Position numbers and translations under genes: made by a program | Shown here: one piece after another, positions 11,111 to 22,482 of the stretch | Layout: every line of letters begins with the position of its first letter | Position numbering within the stretch: the first letter of the stretch is position 1 | Notes under the pieces: model-generated | The model's database searches: none | The model's input: the letters and a program-made list of their open reading frames with translations, nothing else | What the model was told of the DNA's origin: nothing | From: Ichthyophis bannanicus | Taxonomy: Eukaryota; Chordata; Amphibia; Gymnophiona; Ichthyophiidae | Length of the DNA: 64,000 bases | Assembly: GCA_033557465.1 (NCBI GenBank) | Contig: CM066040.1 | Span: 327,936,297-328,000,296, forward strand | Direction: 5' to 3'

Positions 11111-11986
11111 GAGAGTGAAATGGAGAGGGAAAAATATTTTGTGTGGGAGGGAAGACAAATCTACAATTGGCCGGATATTGGGAGAGTAAGTGAGGATTGA
11201 GAATGGAGGGGTAAAATTTGAGTAGATGAAATAGGAATGAGGAACGAGCAAAAGGAGAAAGATTAGTATGTTAAAGCAGATGTAGAGAGAGAATGGAAAA
11301 AAAACTAGAAGAGAGAAGAAAAGACAAATGGTCAGCAGACGATGGAGAGTTAGCGGAAGACACAAAGAAACCAGAAGAAAGTGACTGGAGCAATTGCAGC
11401 TGAAAAGAAATGCACAAAAGGTAGAAAAATATCTCTTTATTTTGAATTTATTAACTGGAATATGTCAGCTCTGGGAAATGTGCATCATTAATGTCTGCGC
11501 TTTGTTTAGTAGAAGAGGAAATTAATTTATAGTTTTATTTCTACAGTGTTCTAGTACATTCCAAGTTTGGCTTTTGGGGTTCCCAGTTTAATTGTCTTCT
11601 TGTTTCTAAATTGTGATTCTTTGTTTGGTGATGGTCTGTGTTCTGCATGTGTAACTGAGCTGAGGTATTCTGTTTATGTAATTCCTATTTGACATTGCCA
11701 CTTGTTCCCTTTCCCCAGTAGGTCATGTATTGTTATTCTCTGAAATGTATTGGTTTAATATTTGCAGTGTTGCCTTTTGATAGATAGGGTATGGTGCTTT
11801 GTGAGTCCTGGTAGTGCTGTTAGGATACAGCGGGTTTGCTATGGGTTCTAAATGGGCAGTGTTTGTAGTAGTTCCTAATGTGCCTGGCGGTTGGCACTGG
11901 ATTATAGTAATGTAGAAATCTTTTAGTCTTTCTTTATCCATACACTCATTAAGAGGCATGTTTACTAAAAGTTAGTGTATGGTAAC

Positions 11987-13610
11987 TTTTTATGGCGACA
12001 AGGTGATAGCGGAGAGACTGAATGAATTCTTTGCTTTGGTCTCCACTGAGGAAGATGTAGGGATGTTATCCATGACTGAAGTGGTATTTAAAGGTGCGGA
12101 AGAATTGAAGGAAATATCGATACATCGAGAAGATGTATTACAACTATTAGATAAACTGAAGAGTAGCAAATCACCTGTGTCGGATGGTATACATCCAAGG
12201 GTGTTGAAAGAACTGAAATATGAAATTGCAGACCTGCTATTAGTAATCTGTGAACTATCATTAAAATCATCTGTAATACCTGAAGATTGGAGGATCGCCA
12301 ATGTAACACCAATTTTTAAAAAGGGTTCCAGGGGTGATCCGGGAAACTACAGACCGGTGAGCCTCACGTCAGTACCGGGAAAAATGGTAGAAACCATCAT
12401 AAAGAATAAAATTACTCAGCATGTAGATAGTCATGGCCTAATGGGAGACAGCCAACATGGCTTTAGACAAGGGAGATCTTGTCTTACTAATCTGTTGTGG
12501 GGTTTTTTTGAAAGTGTGAATAAACAGGTGGACAAAGGTGAGTCGGTTGATATAGTGTATCTGGACTTTCAGAAAGCCTTTGACAAGGTCCCTCATCAGA
12601 GACTTTTGGCAAAACTAAAGAGTCATGGGATAGGAGGCAGTGTACTACTGTGGATCAAGAACTGGTTAAAAGATAGAAAGCAGAGGGTTGGGCTAAATGG
12701 CCAATTTTCCCAATGGAGAAAGGTGAATAGTGGTGTACCCCAGGGATCTGTGCTGGGTCCGCTGCTTTTTGACATATTCATAAATGACCTGGAAAGTGGA
12801 ATAACGAGTGAGGTTATCAAATTTGCAGATGACACAAAACTATTTAAAGTTGTTAAAACCCAAGAGGATTGTGGAAAATTGCAAGAGGATCTTGATAAAT
12901 TGGAAGACTGGGCATCAAAATGGCAGATGAAATTTAATGTGGACAAGTGCAAAGATATGCACCTAGGGAAGAACAACCCAAACTATGGTTACACAATGCA
13001 AGGTTAGGAATTAGGAATCATTGTGGATAACATGTTAAAACCCTCGGCCCAGTGTGCAGCGGCAGCTAAGAGAACAAATAGAATGCTAGGTATCATAAGG
13101 AAAGGAATGGAAAATAAAACAAAAGATATTATAATGCCTCTATATCGTTCCATGGTGAGACCGCACCTTGAATATTGTGTGCAATTCTGGTCGCCGTATC
13201 TTAAAAAGGATATAGAGTTATTAGAAAAGGTTCAGAGAAGAGCCACCAAAATGGTAAAGGGGATGGAAGGATACTCCTATGAAGAAAGGCTAAAAAGGTT
13301 AGGGCTCTTTAACCTGGAAAAGAGACGGCTGAGGGGAGATATGATAGAAGTCTATAAATTAATGAACGGAGTGGAACGGATAAACGTAAATCGATTGTTT
13401 ACGTTATCAGAATATAGAAAGACTAGGGGACATGCAATGAAGCTACAGGGTAAACTATTTAAGACTAATAAAAGAAAATATTTTTTCACTCAACGTGTAA
13501 TCAAACTCTGGAATTTGTTACCGGAGGATGTAGTAAAGGCTGTTAGTGTAGCTGGGTTTAAAAAAGGTTTGGACAAGTTCCTGGAGGAAAGGTCCATAAA
13601 CCATTATTAA
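11987..13610 (+). pseudogene. CR1 reverse transcriptase and C-terminal domain
   Basis: RT motifs are clear: KKGSRGDPGNYRPVSLTS, QHGFRQGRSCLTNLL, YLDFQKAFDKVPH, SGVPQGSVLGPLLFDIFIND and FADDTKLF near 12820-12845. The first frame closes with TAG at 13005-13007. The same frame continues at 13023-13610 with the CR1 C-terminal region ([32 protein letters not shown]), so a short deletion between the two parts seems likely. No endonuclease domain is present. The product would be an inactive LINE protein. Confidence 0.87.
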
Positions 13611-13688
13611 GAAGGGACCCAGGATATCAATGCTTGACCCAGTACAAGCATTGCGGAACCTGTGTCTTTTGGGGAAACTGCTAGGTAC

Positions 13689-15010
13689 TGTCGCGTACTT
13701 TCCCTAGTGGCCAGTGGTCATAGGGGTAGGTTGGACACGAAGATATTTTTATATGAGAGGAGGTTCCTTTAAGAGTCAGGTGCAGCCTGGTCTTAGTAGT
13801 TCAGCTCCTATTAAGAAGTAAATTGTGAATGCAGAGTAGAGGGATAATATAGGCTTTTATTTCCCTTTACGCAAAAGATTCAGGTGGGTCACAACATAGA
13901 GGAAAATGTCCTTTACTTCAGGAATGAAACAAACTCATGGTAAAGAAAAACTGTTATGCTTCACAGTTGTAACAAGGATTAATTAAGGCTTCCTAGAGTA
14001 ACTCAAGCGTTTCAATACTCTTCTTCCTTTTTGCATACAAGTAACACTCTGGAGACAGCATACTATATTATTTACAAGTCTAGCAGTGATTCTATACTGC
14101 TTGTAATGCATAGAGAACAGTCCATCTCCTCTTGAGACAAAAGACTAGGCTCCACAAATTCCACTTGCATCGGCTCTGAGTCAGAGTTATCCCTTTCTAT
14201 ATCTGGGGGTTTTCTGGCTATTGGAACTGGCCAGTCGCTATTCCTATTCTCTGGATGTTTGTAGAGTTCTTCTAAGGTTTGCCAGTGAGCGTGGCCTACC
14301 TTTGTGCTTTTACCATCTGGGTTATACAAGGTAGGTTTACTTTCCTTTCTTGTAAAACGAGCATTGCTTTTAAAAGGGCACTTATGAGATGAGCTTTTTC
14401 TCTTAAAAACAGAGTTAGCATACCTTGGCTTCCAACAGCATGTAGAACAGGAACTTTCTCCTTCCAGTAGTTCTCCAGGGATACAATCCTCGTGCCAGTC
14501 TTTTCTCTGAAAGCTCTTGTTACCTTTCAGTCTGGTCACAGGTTCCTCCGGTAAGCGCAGGCCTCTTTCCAAGCCTAACTTCTGGCTTCTTCCTTCAGCA
14601 CTGCTCTGCTTCCCAAAGTGACTGTTCCTTTGCTCAGCATTGCTTTCCCAATCACTCCTAGGGCTTAGCTCAATGCTCCTGGTGCTTCCTTCTTCTTGGC
14701 CCTTGCTCGTGGTGCATTTCTCTCGCACGGCTTTGCTCCTGGTGCTTCTCTCCAGTTCACCTTTACCTCCACCTCCACACACTTTCCAGTCTCCAGCCTC
14801 TTGCTTATAAAGCTCTCCTGTGTTTGAGCTTTCTGGGCTGCTTGTCAGGTGGTGTCGATTAGCTAGGTGTGTCCAGTCAGCCTCTGTGAGTGCACGCCTG
14901 CTCCCTCTAGCTGCTCTGTGCGGGAAATGCATCCCGTGCACATCTTTTATATTGTGAAAAACAGCTTCTTTTCTTGCATCTTTGCTTCCATCAGCTCCTG
15001 CTGCATGACA
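13689..15010 (-). mobile_element. Solo LTR 1 (1322 bp)
   Basis: The element starts TGTCGCG and ends CATGACA, giving TG...CA ends. It is flanked by the 4-bp duplication GTAC at 13685-13688 and 15011-15014. Removing it restores the CR1 3' region. On the minus strand a polyadenylation signal AATAAA (complement of 13856-13861) lies about 170 bp from the LTR 3' end, so the LTR points to the minus strand. No internal retroviral region remains. It is a relative of the LTR at 27744-29021. Confidence 0.82.
14072..15010 (-). CDS. Open frame inside solo LTR 1, unknown product
   Basis: A minus-strand frame is open from the first LTR base (15010) to a stop at 14072, about 312 codons. It runs further upstream into CR1 sequence by chance. 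It is rich in Ser, Lys and Glu, with a Cys-containing stretch (SSCSTCCWKPRYANS) and a C-terminus EEMDCSLCITSSIESLLDL. Solo LTR 2 keeps the same frame relative to its first base and a similar ending (PMDCTICFSDDVISLC). This may be the tail of a gene that ran into the 3' LTR of the parent element. I recognise no family. Coding status is inferred, not proven. Confidence 0.4.
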   Translation of the reverse strand, partial: CHAAGADGSKDARKEAVFHNIKDVHGMHFPHRAARGSRRALTEADWTHLANRHHLTSSPESSNTGELYKQEAGDWKVCGGGGKGELERSTRSKAVREKCTTSKGQEEGSTRSIELSPRSDWESNAEQRNSHFGKQSSAEGRSQKLGLERGLRLPEEPVTRLKGNKSFQRKDWHEDCIPGELLEGESSCSTCCWKPRYANSVFKRKSSSHKCPFKSNARFTRKESKPTLYNPDGKSTKVGHAHWQTLEELYKHPENRNSDWPVPIARKPPDIERDNSDSEPMQVEFVEPSLLSQEEMDCSLCITSSIESLLDL

Positions 15011-15390
15011 GTACGTATGACCTAGATTGGCCACTGTTGGAAACAGGATACTGGGCTTGATGGACCTTGGTCTGACCCAGTATGGCATTTCTTATGTTCT
15101 TATGCAAATATTTATGCAAATGAGGCCCCTTATGCAAATGAGGCCCCGCACCGAGTCTCCGCACCCTCCTTGGGCCGCCCCTGACTGGAGGAATGATAAG
15201 GAAGATCATTTAAGCTTTGTTCTTCCATTCCTTAGAAAAAGGCCCCGTTTCCTTTCTCTGTGAAATGACCCAGTGCCATTATAGATAAAATTTGTTTTGA
15301 AAGTATCTATGCAAAGTCTGCTTCTGGGTCTCACGGTTCATTTTCTTAAATAAAGTATTCCACTTGAATGCACAGAAATAAAAGTGAACA

Positions 15391-16126
15391 ATGACACCAC
15401 TTATGTGTCTGTTTAGCTTTAGTTCTTTTTTCCTAGAGAAATTGAGGGTGGAAAGGAGAAAAAGAAGAGTGGGCACACCATCTTCTGAGTTCAAGAAAAT
15501 TCTATTCAAGAATAAAAATCAAGCTCTCTCCTCAAATGTTTATTATAGTTTAATGCTCCATCACCAAATGGAGGCAATGGAGAATTCTGCCCAAGTCAGG
15601 AACTTCAGATTACTCAACTTTCCACACACTCATTATTTAGCTCCACTTATATTGTTTTGGAAGTATTTGAAAGAGGTACTATTGATTGAGGATGTTGATG
15701 CAATAAAGTTATCTAATATTGTTTACATTCTCTTGGGTCAGTCAGTAATGCACGAGGAGGTAGGTGGTTTATGTCCTTCCTCCTCGGAGTCATTAGATAT
15801 TTCAGTTAGAATCATCTCTTGATGTAATTTCGTCTCGTGCAACATTGGTGATGAAATTTTTATCTGTGAGTGATAAGAATTTGGTAATGAAGTTGTATTT
15901 TAACAAGAAGACCGCCATGTTTTGTGGAAGTAGGATTCAAATATTTCCTGATGTTAGCAAGGTAACGCAGAGGCATAGGAAGGCCTTCTTTGGTATTGAA
16001 GCCATGGGTGCTTGCACCTGGAGCTACATTTTTTCTGAAACATCCTTGTAAATGTATTGTTGTCTTACATGGGTTAAATACATTTTTTTTAGTACTGGAG
16101 CAACTAGAGGCCTTTATTCTGGGAAG
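15391..16126 (+). pseudogene. L1/Tx1-like ORF1 relic
   Basis: Two nearby frames (15391-15822 and 15845-16051) carry an L1-type ORF1 RNA-binding pattern. These are RNFRLLNFPHTHYLAPLIL followed by VLLIEDVDAIKLSNIVYIL, then a strand with KNLVMKLYFNKKTAMFCGS and IQIFPDVSKVTQRHRKAFF. Family ORF1 proteins coat LINE RNA. A frameshift separates the parts. No ORF2 follows. A short 3' end with AATAAA (16313-16318) comes next, so the copy is an ORF1-only remnant. Recognition is by pattern only. Confidence 0.6.
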
Positions 16127-16339
16127 GTCTAATCTTTGAATTTTTCTTTAGATTGTTCGGGCTTCCTGGCTTAAGTTTAAATGGGCATTAGTTTAATAGA
16201 AATTCTGCGGGGGCTTTGACAAATGTTTTCCCTGTTTGTTTTTGCTTGTTGTTTGATGTTAAATGATCTCCCTCTTGACAAGAACTTTATTGTATTTCTT
16301 TTCTTTATGATTAATAAAGACATTTGAAATGGTAAAAAA

Positions 16340-17370
16340 ATGAAGCTCTCTGTAAAGTAATTATGGGTACAATCACTGAGAAAATAAAAGTCTCAGCGAG
16401 TGCACAAAATACACAATTTGCAGGTTCCCTAATTACCGCTTTCAAACTGGGTACTCCACAACTCAGATACATTTTAGATACTCTTTCTATGAAATCCCAT
16501 TGTGTCCAGGACACCGGCTTCCCTCCCAAAAATCTGAAAGACAGGAGCTGACTGAACTCATTTTATCTTTCTTTTATGAAGAAAAACATACTGTCTATAG
16601 AAATTCCACCACCTAGAGGGAGTAATGAAATATAAGTTAAAAGTTGCAGGTCCTATTAAGGCAAAGGCTCTCGGAAGCTTCTGAAGGTGGTATACTAACC
16701 TCAGTTACTCACATGACCAAGTCCGGTGCTGTCCTTGGCCCATAAAGAATGCTGTGGGGCTTGCTGTCTTGCTCCCTGGTGCCTCTCGGAAAGCTTCCCA
16801 GCATAACCTTTTCCACCTCTCCTCATGAAGGGTGTCCAGAGGTCCCACTTCCTGCTAATCTGAATGCAATAACAGAGCCACACCTCACTCAGTGCCATGG
16901 CTTCCACCTCACCTTGCCGGGCCTTGCTTTCCCTTTTCTTTAATGACGCCTAACTTGTTACTGCTTCAAATTTGAAAAAGAAGAAAGCAGCCTGGGGTTT
17001 GGAGTCCATATGCACGCTGTATGTCTGATGCATTCCTACCTCCACTGATGCAACTTTCTGTTACTGAGGTGTGAGAATGCATCAAATATGCTGCATGCAC
17101 AAGGGTTCCTTCTGCCTCTCTAGTGTCCATTCCTTGGCACCATTCATCCTACAGCTGGGCCTGGCTGGCTCACTGTGCTGACCATGTTGCCCTTCCATGA
17201 CCGCTGCCCTGTGAGAGAGCACAATTTGCACAGTGGGTTGCGCCGGCCCTGTGTTTCGAATATATATTCTGCATCAGGGGATCAAATACTTTTCAAAACA
17301 CTTTTTTCTCAAAACAAATCTCTCTCCTGTTCACACATCTGCGGCAGAGCTCAAGCTTAAATTTAACATG
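16340..17370. other. No recognised feature
   Basis: Moderately AT-rich DNA with only short chance frames. I see no repeat boundary, RNA gene or exon here. Confidence 0.5.
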
Positions 17371-17378
17371 GCGTTGGC

Positions 17379-17557
17379 CAGGGCCTGCCCTAGAGTTGGT
17401 TCAAAGTGTTGGTGCACTACTAGGCGAACTTCAAGCTTTACACCCCCTCTCACTGTCCAAATAAATTATTTAGCTTTGAATGCCCTGCTTTTGCTGCCTT
17501 CTGGAAGTTGCTGCCCTAGGTGACCGCCTAGTTTGCCTAGTGATTGGGCCGGCCCTG
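17379..17557. mobile_element. hAT MITE 1 (179 bp)
   Basis: Ends are CAGGGCCTGCCCTAG and CAGGGCCGGCCCAAT (complement of the right end). A perfect 8-bp duplication GCGTTGGC flanks it at 17371-17378 and 17558-17565. The right part reads CGCCTAGTTTGCCTAGTGAT, as in the MITE at 58437-58840. No coding content. Confidence 0.92.
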
Positions 17558-17565
17558 GCGTTGGC

Positions 17566-18312
17566 ATTCTTTTCAAGCATTATCATGCACAGAGGGATTC
17601 AATGCAGCAATAAAGGATCCTAAGTATATGTATTCATCAGTTATATCAGAGAACTCCATTCTAGTTCCATATTCAAACCTTTCAAACATGGTCAAATTTA
17701 AATATCCATTGTTCTTTATAGCTGAGATGGTGATCTAAATTGCCTCCCTGCCAATTCAACACTACTGCATCAATTATCCTCCATTTAAAATCAATAGGCA
17801 TATGATGTTCTGCTTGAAAATGTGCTACTAAAGGTGCAGACAAGACTCCCGTATTTAATCTATTAAAGTGTGCACTGAGCCGTACTCGTACTGGTCATTT
17901 TGTTCTTTACACATAGCTCATAGGGCAACTACAGACAATGATATAAACTGCTGCCAACAAGTCACAAGTTGTATCAGTATGTGCTGTGAATTTCATTCCA
18001 GTATTTGTATGCATCCAGTAATAGTAAAGGCGTGCCACGTACAATTCCCACAGCAGCAACATGCACACTATGGGCCTTTATCCCTATCGAACAGGAAATC
18101 AATTCTTCCAAATTCTTGCCCCATTTATAGGCAATTAGAGGGGGTTCTTTAAACTTGTCATGCAGAGGTAATGTGTCAGTGCTGTTTAATCAATCTAGTA
18201 ACAAATTTTGATCTAGTTGAGTATGACAGTATGCAGATCAATTTATCTTCTTCCATTTGGTGAGCAGAATTTAACAAAAGTTCCCATTTGAACATATTTC
18301 ACTCTATAATAG
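17566..18312. other. No recognised feature
   Basis: Unassigned AT-rich sequence between the MITE and the L2 tail. Only short chance frames are present. Confidence 0.45.
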
Positions 18313-20970
18313 ACTTGTTTTATCTTTATCTTTATCTTTATTCAGTATTTGATAGACCGCTATTGTGGGAACATTAAGCGGTGTACAATAAAAGAAAATG
18401 GGGTAAACACTGCAAACCAAGAAAAGGAACGCTAATAATAAACAGGAAAGGAGGAAACAGGACAGAGTAGTAACATCACACTATTACCAAATCATAAGAT
18501 AGACATAGCCCAACCGGGCAACACAGACAGAAAGACAAGGGGAATGCAAATGATGACTTATAAAAGGATAAATACAAAGACAGGGTAATTAGGGAGGGGC
18601 CTCAGGGGAAAGGTCATATGCTTTCTGAAATAGATGGGTCTTAAGTAATGATTTAAACTGAGGATAGGATGGTTCTAACCGAAGGGGAGCTGGTAACATG
18701 TTCCATAAGAGAGGTCCGAAGAAGAAAAAAGCAGAGTGGCAAGTCTGTTCCAAATGGGCCTGGGAAGGTGAGGGGAGGGATAGATGGTTGGCATGGATTG
18801 AACGAAGTTGACGGTGGGGAGAATGCAAAGAAATGCAGTCTGCTAAGTAGAGGGGGTTGCCAGTATGAATGGCCCGGTGAATCAGAATCAAAAATTTATA
18901 ATGGAAGCGGAAGCGAAGAGGCAGCCAGTGCAACCAGAGGAGGATGGGGGTAATATGGTCGAATCGGCTGGAAAATGTGACTAGGCATGCTGCCGTGTTT
19001 TGAATACGTTGCACTCTTTGAAGCTGATAATTTGGGAGATTAGCCAGGAAAACATTACAATAGTCCAGTCTACTGATGACGAGTGCAAGTACGAGGGTAA
19101 CTAATGAACTAGGAGGTAACACAGAACGAACGGCCCGAATTTGCCATAGAGCGGCAAAGGAGTGGCGGGAGAGCGAAGAGATATGGTCCTGAAAGGAAAG
19201 GGAAGGATCTAGAAGAACACCCAAATAGCGGAAGGAAGATGTAAGGGGAATAGCAGACGTTCCGATGGAGGGAGCAAGTGTAGGGCACGTACCACTCAAT
19301 GACACCCACATCGCTGAGGACTTTGAGGGGTTGAGGTGGAGAAAATTCTCTGAAAGCCAAGAAGCAATGTGAGCAAGGCTAAGATTAAGCTGGGATATAT
19401 CCGGAGATAATGGTGAGTCATGGAAAAGAAGAACAATGTCATCCGCATAGATGTATGATGAAACGGGATATTGCTGCATAATTAGTGGTAGTGGGGAGAG
19501 GAAGATATTAAACAACAAGGGGGAAAGGACAGAACCTTGCGGTACACCACAAGTGAGAGGAAGAACAGTAGAGGACTGCCCATTCACGTGTACAGAGAAG
19601 GAACGGGTGGAAAGGAAAGAACGAAACCAATGCCAGACAGTGCCTCGGAGACCGATATCTGACAACCGGGACAGGAGGGTACGGTGGTCAATCAGGTCAA
19701 AGGCTGCAGACAGATCAAGGGACACAAGGAGGGTAACATCACCACGGTCGTGAGCGACATGCAATTCATTCAGCAGTGCAAGGAGGACAGTTTCAGTGCT
19801 ATGACCTCGGCGGAAACCCGCTTGTTGTGGGTGAAGCTAGTTTGTGGATTCAACATGGGAGCTCAATTGATCGAAAGCACAACGTTCCAGGAGTTTGGCG
19901 ATGAATGGGAGGTTTGACACAGGGCACCAATGCGAAAGAACGGATGGATCTAGGGAAGGTTGTTTCAGGAGGGGGTGAAGAACCGCAGATTTCCAAGACA
20001 CCGGAAAATGGCCTGAGGAAAAACTGGAGTTGATGATGGTAGTTATGAACGGCACCAATTGCAAAGAAGGCTCAGAGAGCCAACGGGAGGGGATGGGGTC
20101 CAATATACAAGTGGTTCTCCTAGACTTGGATAAGGACATCAATACCTCTGCTGAGAGAACAGGGCGAAAAGATGACCAAGTGTGGGCAAAGACACAGTCT
20201 CCCGAGGTAGAAGTTGATGACGAGCAGTGAAGAAGAAGAGTAGGGGACAAGGCCGTAGAGGAGGGCGAAAGAGGGGGAGGAGGAGTAGGAGCAGAAAAGG
20301 AAGAGCGCAAGGTTAATACCTTATTCGAGAAAAAGGTAGCAAGTGCCTGGGGATCCGGGGCATTGGTAACCCGAGAGCCCTTGGGGCTGGTAGATGACAG
20401 CTTCCGTAGGATAGAAAAAAGTTGCCGGGAAGAACTAGCCGCCGCCGAAATCTCGGCCGAGTAGAAAGCAAGCTTAGCGGATTTCACGGCTGAGCGGTAT
20501 TCGGATGACAATTGCTGAAAACGAAGATGTAGGTCCTGAGAGGGATGCTGGGACCAATGGCGCTGGACTTGACGCAACTGAGTACGCAAGAGGCGTAGAG
20601 TAGGATGATACCAGGGCGATGAAGGTGTCCGGGGGATTTGAGAAACTGGACGAAGAGGCGCCAGTTCATCCAATGATTTAGTTAGGAGAGAGTTCCAAAG
20701 AGCAGCCTGATCGTCAGCAGAACAGGCGGCAAAATCAGTCGGGAAGATCAAGGTGGCTGGAGGAAAAGTCTGTAATGTTTCAGCAGTTATGTGACGGCGA
20801 AGCAGAGGGTTGGGAGAGGGTGCCGGAAAGCCATGTCTCACAGGAGAGAAGGAAATGGATGAAAAAATACAAAAATGGTCTGACCACGGAACGCTGAGGA
20901 CAAAAGGTGGTGAAATCACCGGCTGTAATGACAAAGGCGACAAATAGCTCTTCAAGGGTATCCTCATAGC
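18313..20970 (-). mobile_element. L2-clade LINE copy 2, 5'-truncated
   Basis: The minus-strand LINE has its 3' simple-repeat tail at 18317-18342 (TTTATC repeats on the plus strand) and the ACCGCT/AGCGGT stem at 18345-18385. The 5' end stops within the endonuclease domain near 20967. It borders a Penelope-like relic at about 20985. Confidence 0.9.
18589..20967 (-). pseudogene. L2 LINE polyprotein (endonuclease end and RT), one stop
   Basis: The frame enters at the end of the apurinic endonuclease domain (VPWSDHF, the SDH motif, near 20890). It continues through a linker (DPQALATFFSNK) and the RT domain: LDPIPSRWL, LLERCAFDQLSSHVES, QAGFRRGHSTETVLL, LDLSAAFDLIDHRTL, CGVPQGSVLSPLLFNIF and YADDIVLLF. 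It closes with the C-terminal region ending LLKTHLFQKAYDLSPEAPP at 18589. A single TAG at 19837-19839 breaks one continuous frame, and L2 copy 1 has an alanine codon there. Little other damage suggests a fairly recent insertion. The missing N-terminus is 5' truncation. Confidence 0.9.
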
Positions 20971-20984
20971 AAGAATCTATCTAT

Positions 20985-21320
20985 TCATTAGATTTTTAGT
21001 TTTTGATTTATAGTCAGTCAATGAAGGGCATACCCTATGGAGTCTTCCAACTTGGCTAATTTGTAAATTATATTTTAATTATAAGGATGATGACTTTCAA
21101 AACAGAGGAGATTATTAAAATCTAGCTTTCAAGCAATTATCAATTTTGGTAATATGTACATCCTAGAAATCAATTTGACAATCATTATATTGAATCGTAA
21201 ACTTCAAATTGATATTAATCAAATTCACCAATTGATGAAATTGCAAAAGATCTTTCAAAGAGCCATGCCAATGAAACCATATATCATCTAGAAAGCATTT
21301 CCAGAATGAAATATGCTCAC
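20985..21320 (-). pseudogene. Penelope-like RT relic, C-terminal part
   Basis: The minus strand encodes, with stops, WKCFLDDIWFHWHGSLKDLL and LININLKFTIQYNDCQIDF then DVHITK. This matches the Penelope-like RT region with R/F-x-DD-x-F/W near the catalytic aspartates and the FTxxxS/N-xxIxFLDV block. It is the downstream part of the relic at 25613-26040. The two were pulled apart by other insertions. Confidence 0.65.
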
Positions 21321-22070
21321 ATTGAAGAGTCTTATAGACATGTTGATCTTCAAACTGAGCTACATAAAAAGTGGCATTTTAGAAAAAAAACATCTGGCAG
21401 GGAATAAAACATCTGAGAAAACACTGAGGACATTTGCATTTCAGCCTGATTTTAGAACCATGGATGTTCCGAAATGGATGGCTGCAGAAATGGCTTCTTG
21501 GATGTCCTGGCCAGTATTTTCCAGAAGAGGGGCATCCATTGCAGACTCGGATATGCGGTGGCAGGTTAGTAATTTGTTTGGGGTTTGTATTTACATGCAG
21601 GTTTTTTTGCCCAGGAAATATTGACAGTGATGATGATAATATATTGTGTTTTTCCTCCTCGTAGCATTGCCACCATGTAATGAGCATTTTTTTGTTGCTC
21701 CTTATTCATGGTCAGGAGCAGGTATAGGCATGAATGCCTCAGCAATCAGGGCCAGATGTGCTTGTGCCATTTTGGAATTGTGCCTCGACATGCATCTTCA
21801 TTGCTCCGCCCAAGCTGATCCTTTGGCATATTCCTATTCTACTTGGATATCCTTGGGCTAGGGAAGTCCATATATCCAGTTTCTAAAATGGCTGCAGGGA
21901 CGCCCTTGTGAATTGGATGCCTGCATACCTGTTTTTAGACATCCAAAACATGAATAGGGCTACTAAAATATCCCCGTAATGTAGCTATGGAGGGAGCTAA
22001 TGTGACTCCCATCACAATCCTGTGCTTTTGCTGGTAGTAAATATCCTGATAATAAAAATAATTCCTCACT
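21321..22070. other. No recognised feature
   Basis: Unassigned sequence within the broken Penelope-like region. The frames at 21313-21687 overlap on both strands and look like chance. Confidence 0.4.
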
Positions 22071-22071
22071 T

Positions 22072-22312
22072 AGCTCATTTTATTTATTTAGTAGTATGTA
22101 GCTCATGCCTTTCCAGTAATTCAAGGCGAGTTACCTTCAGGTACTGTAGGTATTTCCCTGTCCCCAAAGAGCTCACAATCTGTTTGTATCTGAGGCAGCG
22201 GAGGGTTAAGTGGCTTGCCCAAGGTCACAAGGAGTACTAGTCTGATTTGAATGTTGGTCTTTCTGGTCCCAGATTGTTGTCCTAAGCACTAGCCTACTTC
22301 TCCCTCCCCATG
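22072..22312 (-). mobile_element. tRNA-derived SINE, minus strand
   Basis: On the minus strand the head reads GAAGTAGGCTAGTGCTTAGG, a tRNA-like A-box region. CATTCAAATCAGACT is a decayed B-box, and the body contains GACCTTGGGCAAGCCACTTA. It ends in an AAATAAATAAA tail at 22079-22092. It shares head and middle with the SINE at 44841-45172 but has a different 3' part (GATTGTGAGCTCTTTGGGG). Confidence 0.75.
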
Positions 22313-22394
22313 GATAAATGCATATGAAATTCTATAGTTACAATAGTGATCCTTTATAGGGTCCCTAATCAGCCAATGCCTTATTTTGAGGGAT

Positions 22395-22395
<1 letters not shown>

Positions 22396-22432
<37 letters not shown>
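22396..22432. repeat. (AT)n microsatellite
   Basis: About 18 tandem AT units lie between the SINE and the RTE 3' end. Confidence 0.97.
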
Positions 22433-22435
<3 letters not shown>

Positions 22436-22482
22436 GTTAATGTCCTATCAGGTAATACTTTTGTATCTTCCAGTTGTTGTTG

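Larger units (their letters stand above)
11987..15101 (+). mobile_element. CR1-clade LINE copy 1, 5'-truncated, with nested LTR
   Basis: It begins abruptly after GTGTATGGTAAC of the hAT element. The 3' end is the typical CR1-type end, with CTGGGCTTGATGGACC and CCCAGTATGGCATTTCTTATGTTCTT (closing at about 15101). A solo LTR at 13689-15010 is inserted in the 3' untranslated region. Only the RT half of the ORF remains. Confidence 0.87.
7985..15183. mobile_element. Second hAT-type element, broken up by L2 and CR1 insertions
   Basis: Pieces at 7985-8277, 10495-11986 and 15102-15183 line up in order with the interior of the hAT element at 3482-6363. They carry an A-run followed by GC-rich sequence, the decayed GGGCTGG minisatellite, the AT-rich part with TACACTCATTAAGAG, and the ATGCAAATATTTATGCAAAT block. 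The outer ends differ from the first element: CAGGGCCGGCCC on the left, and CAGGGGCGGCCC as the complement of the right end. No matching 8-bp duplication is seen (ACCGAACA versus ACTGGAGG), so the pairing of the two ends is an inference. Confidence 0.6.

Noticed and set aside
7985..15183. Clean hAT insertion with target duplication for the second element
   Set aside because: Flanking octamers do not match, so only the end similarity and the shared interior support the pairing.
16701..16943. Short overlapping frames near 16.7-16.9 kb
   Set aside because: Frames on both strands of similar size with no motif. Chance.
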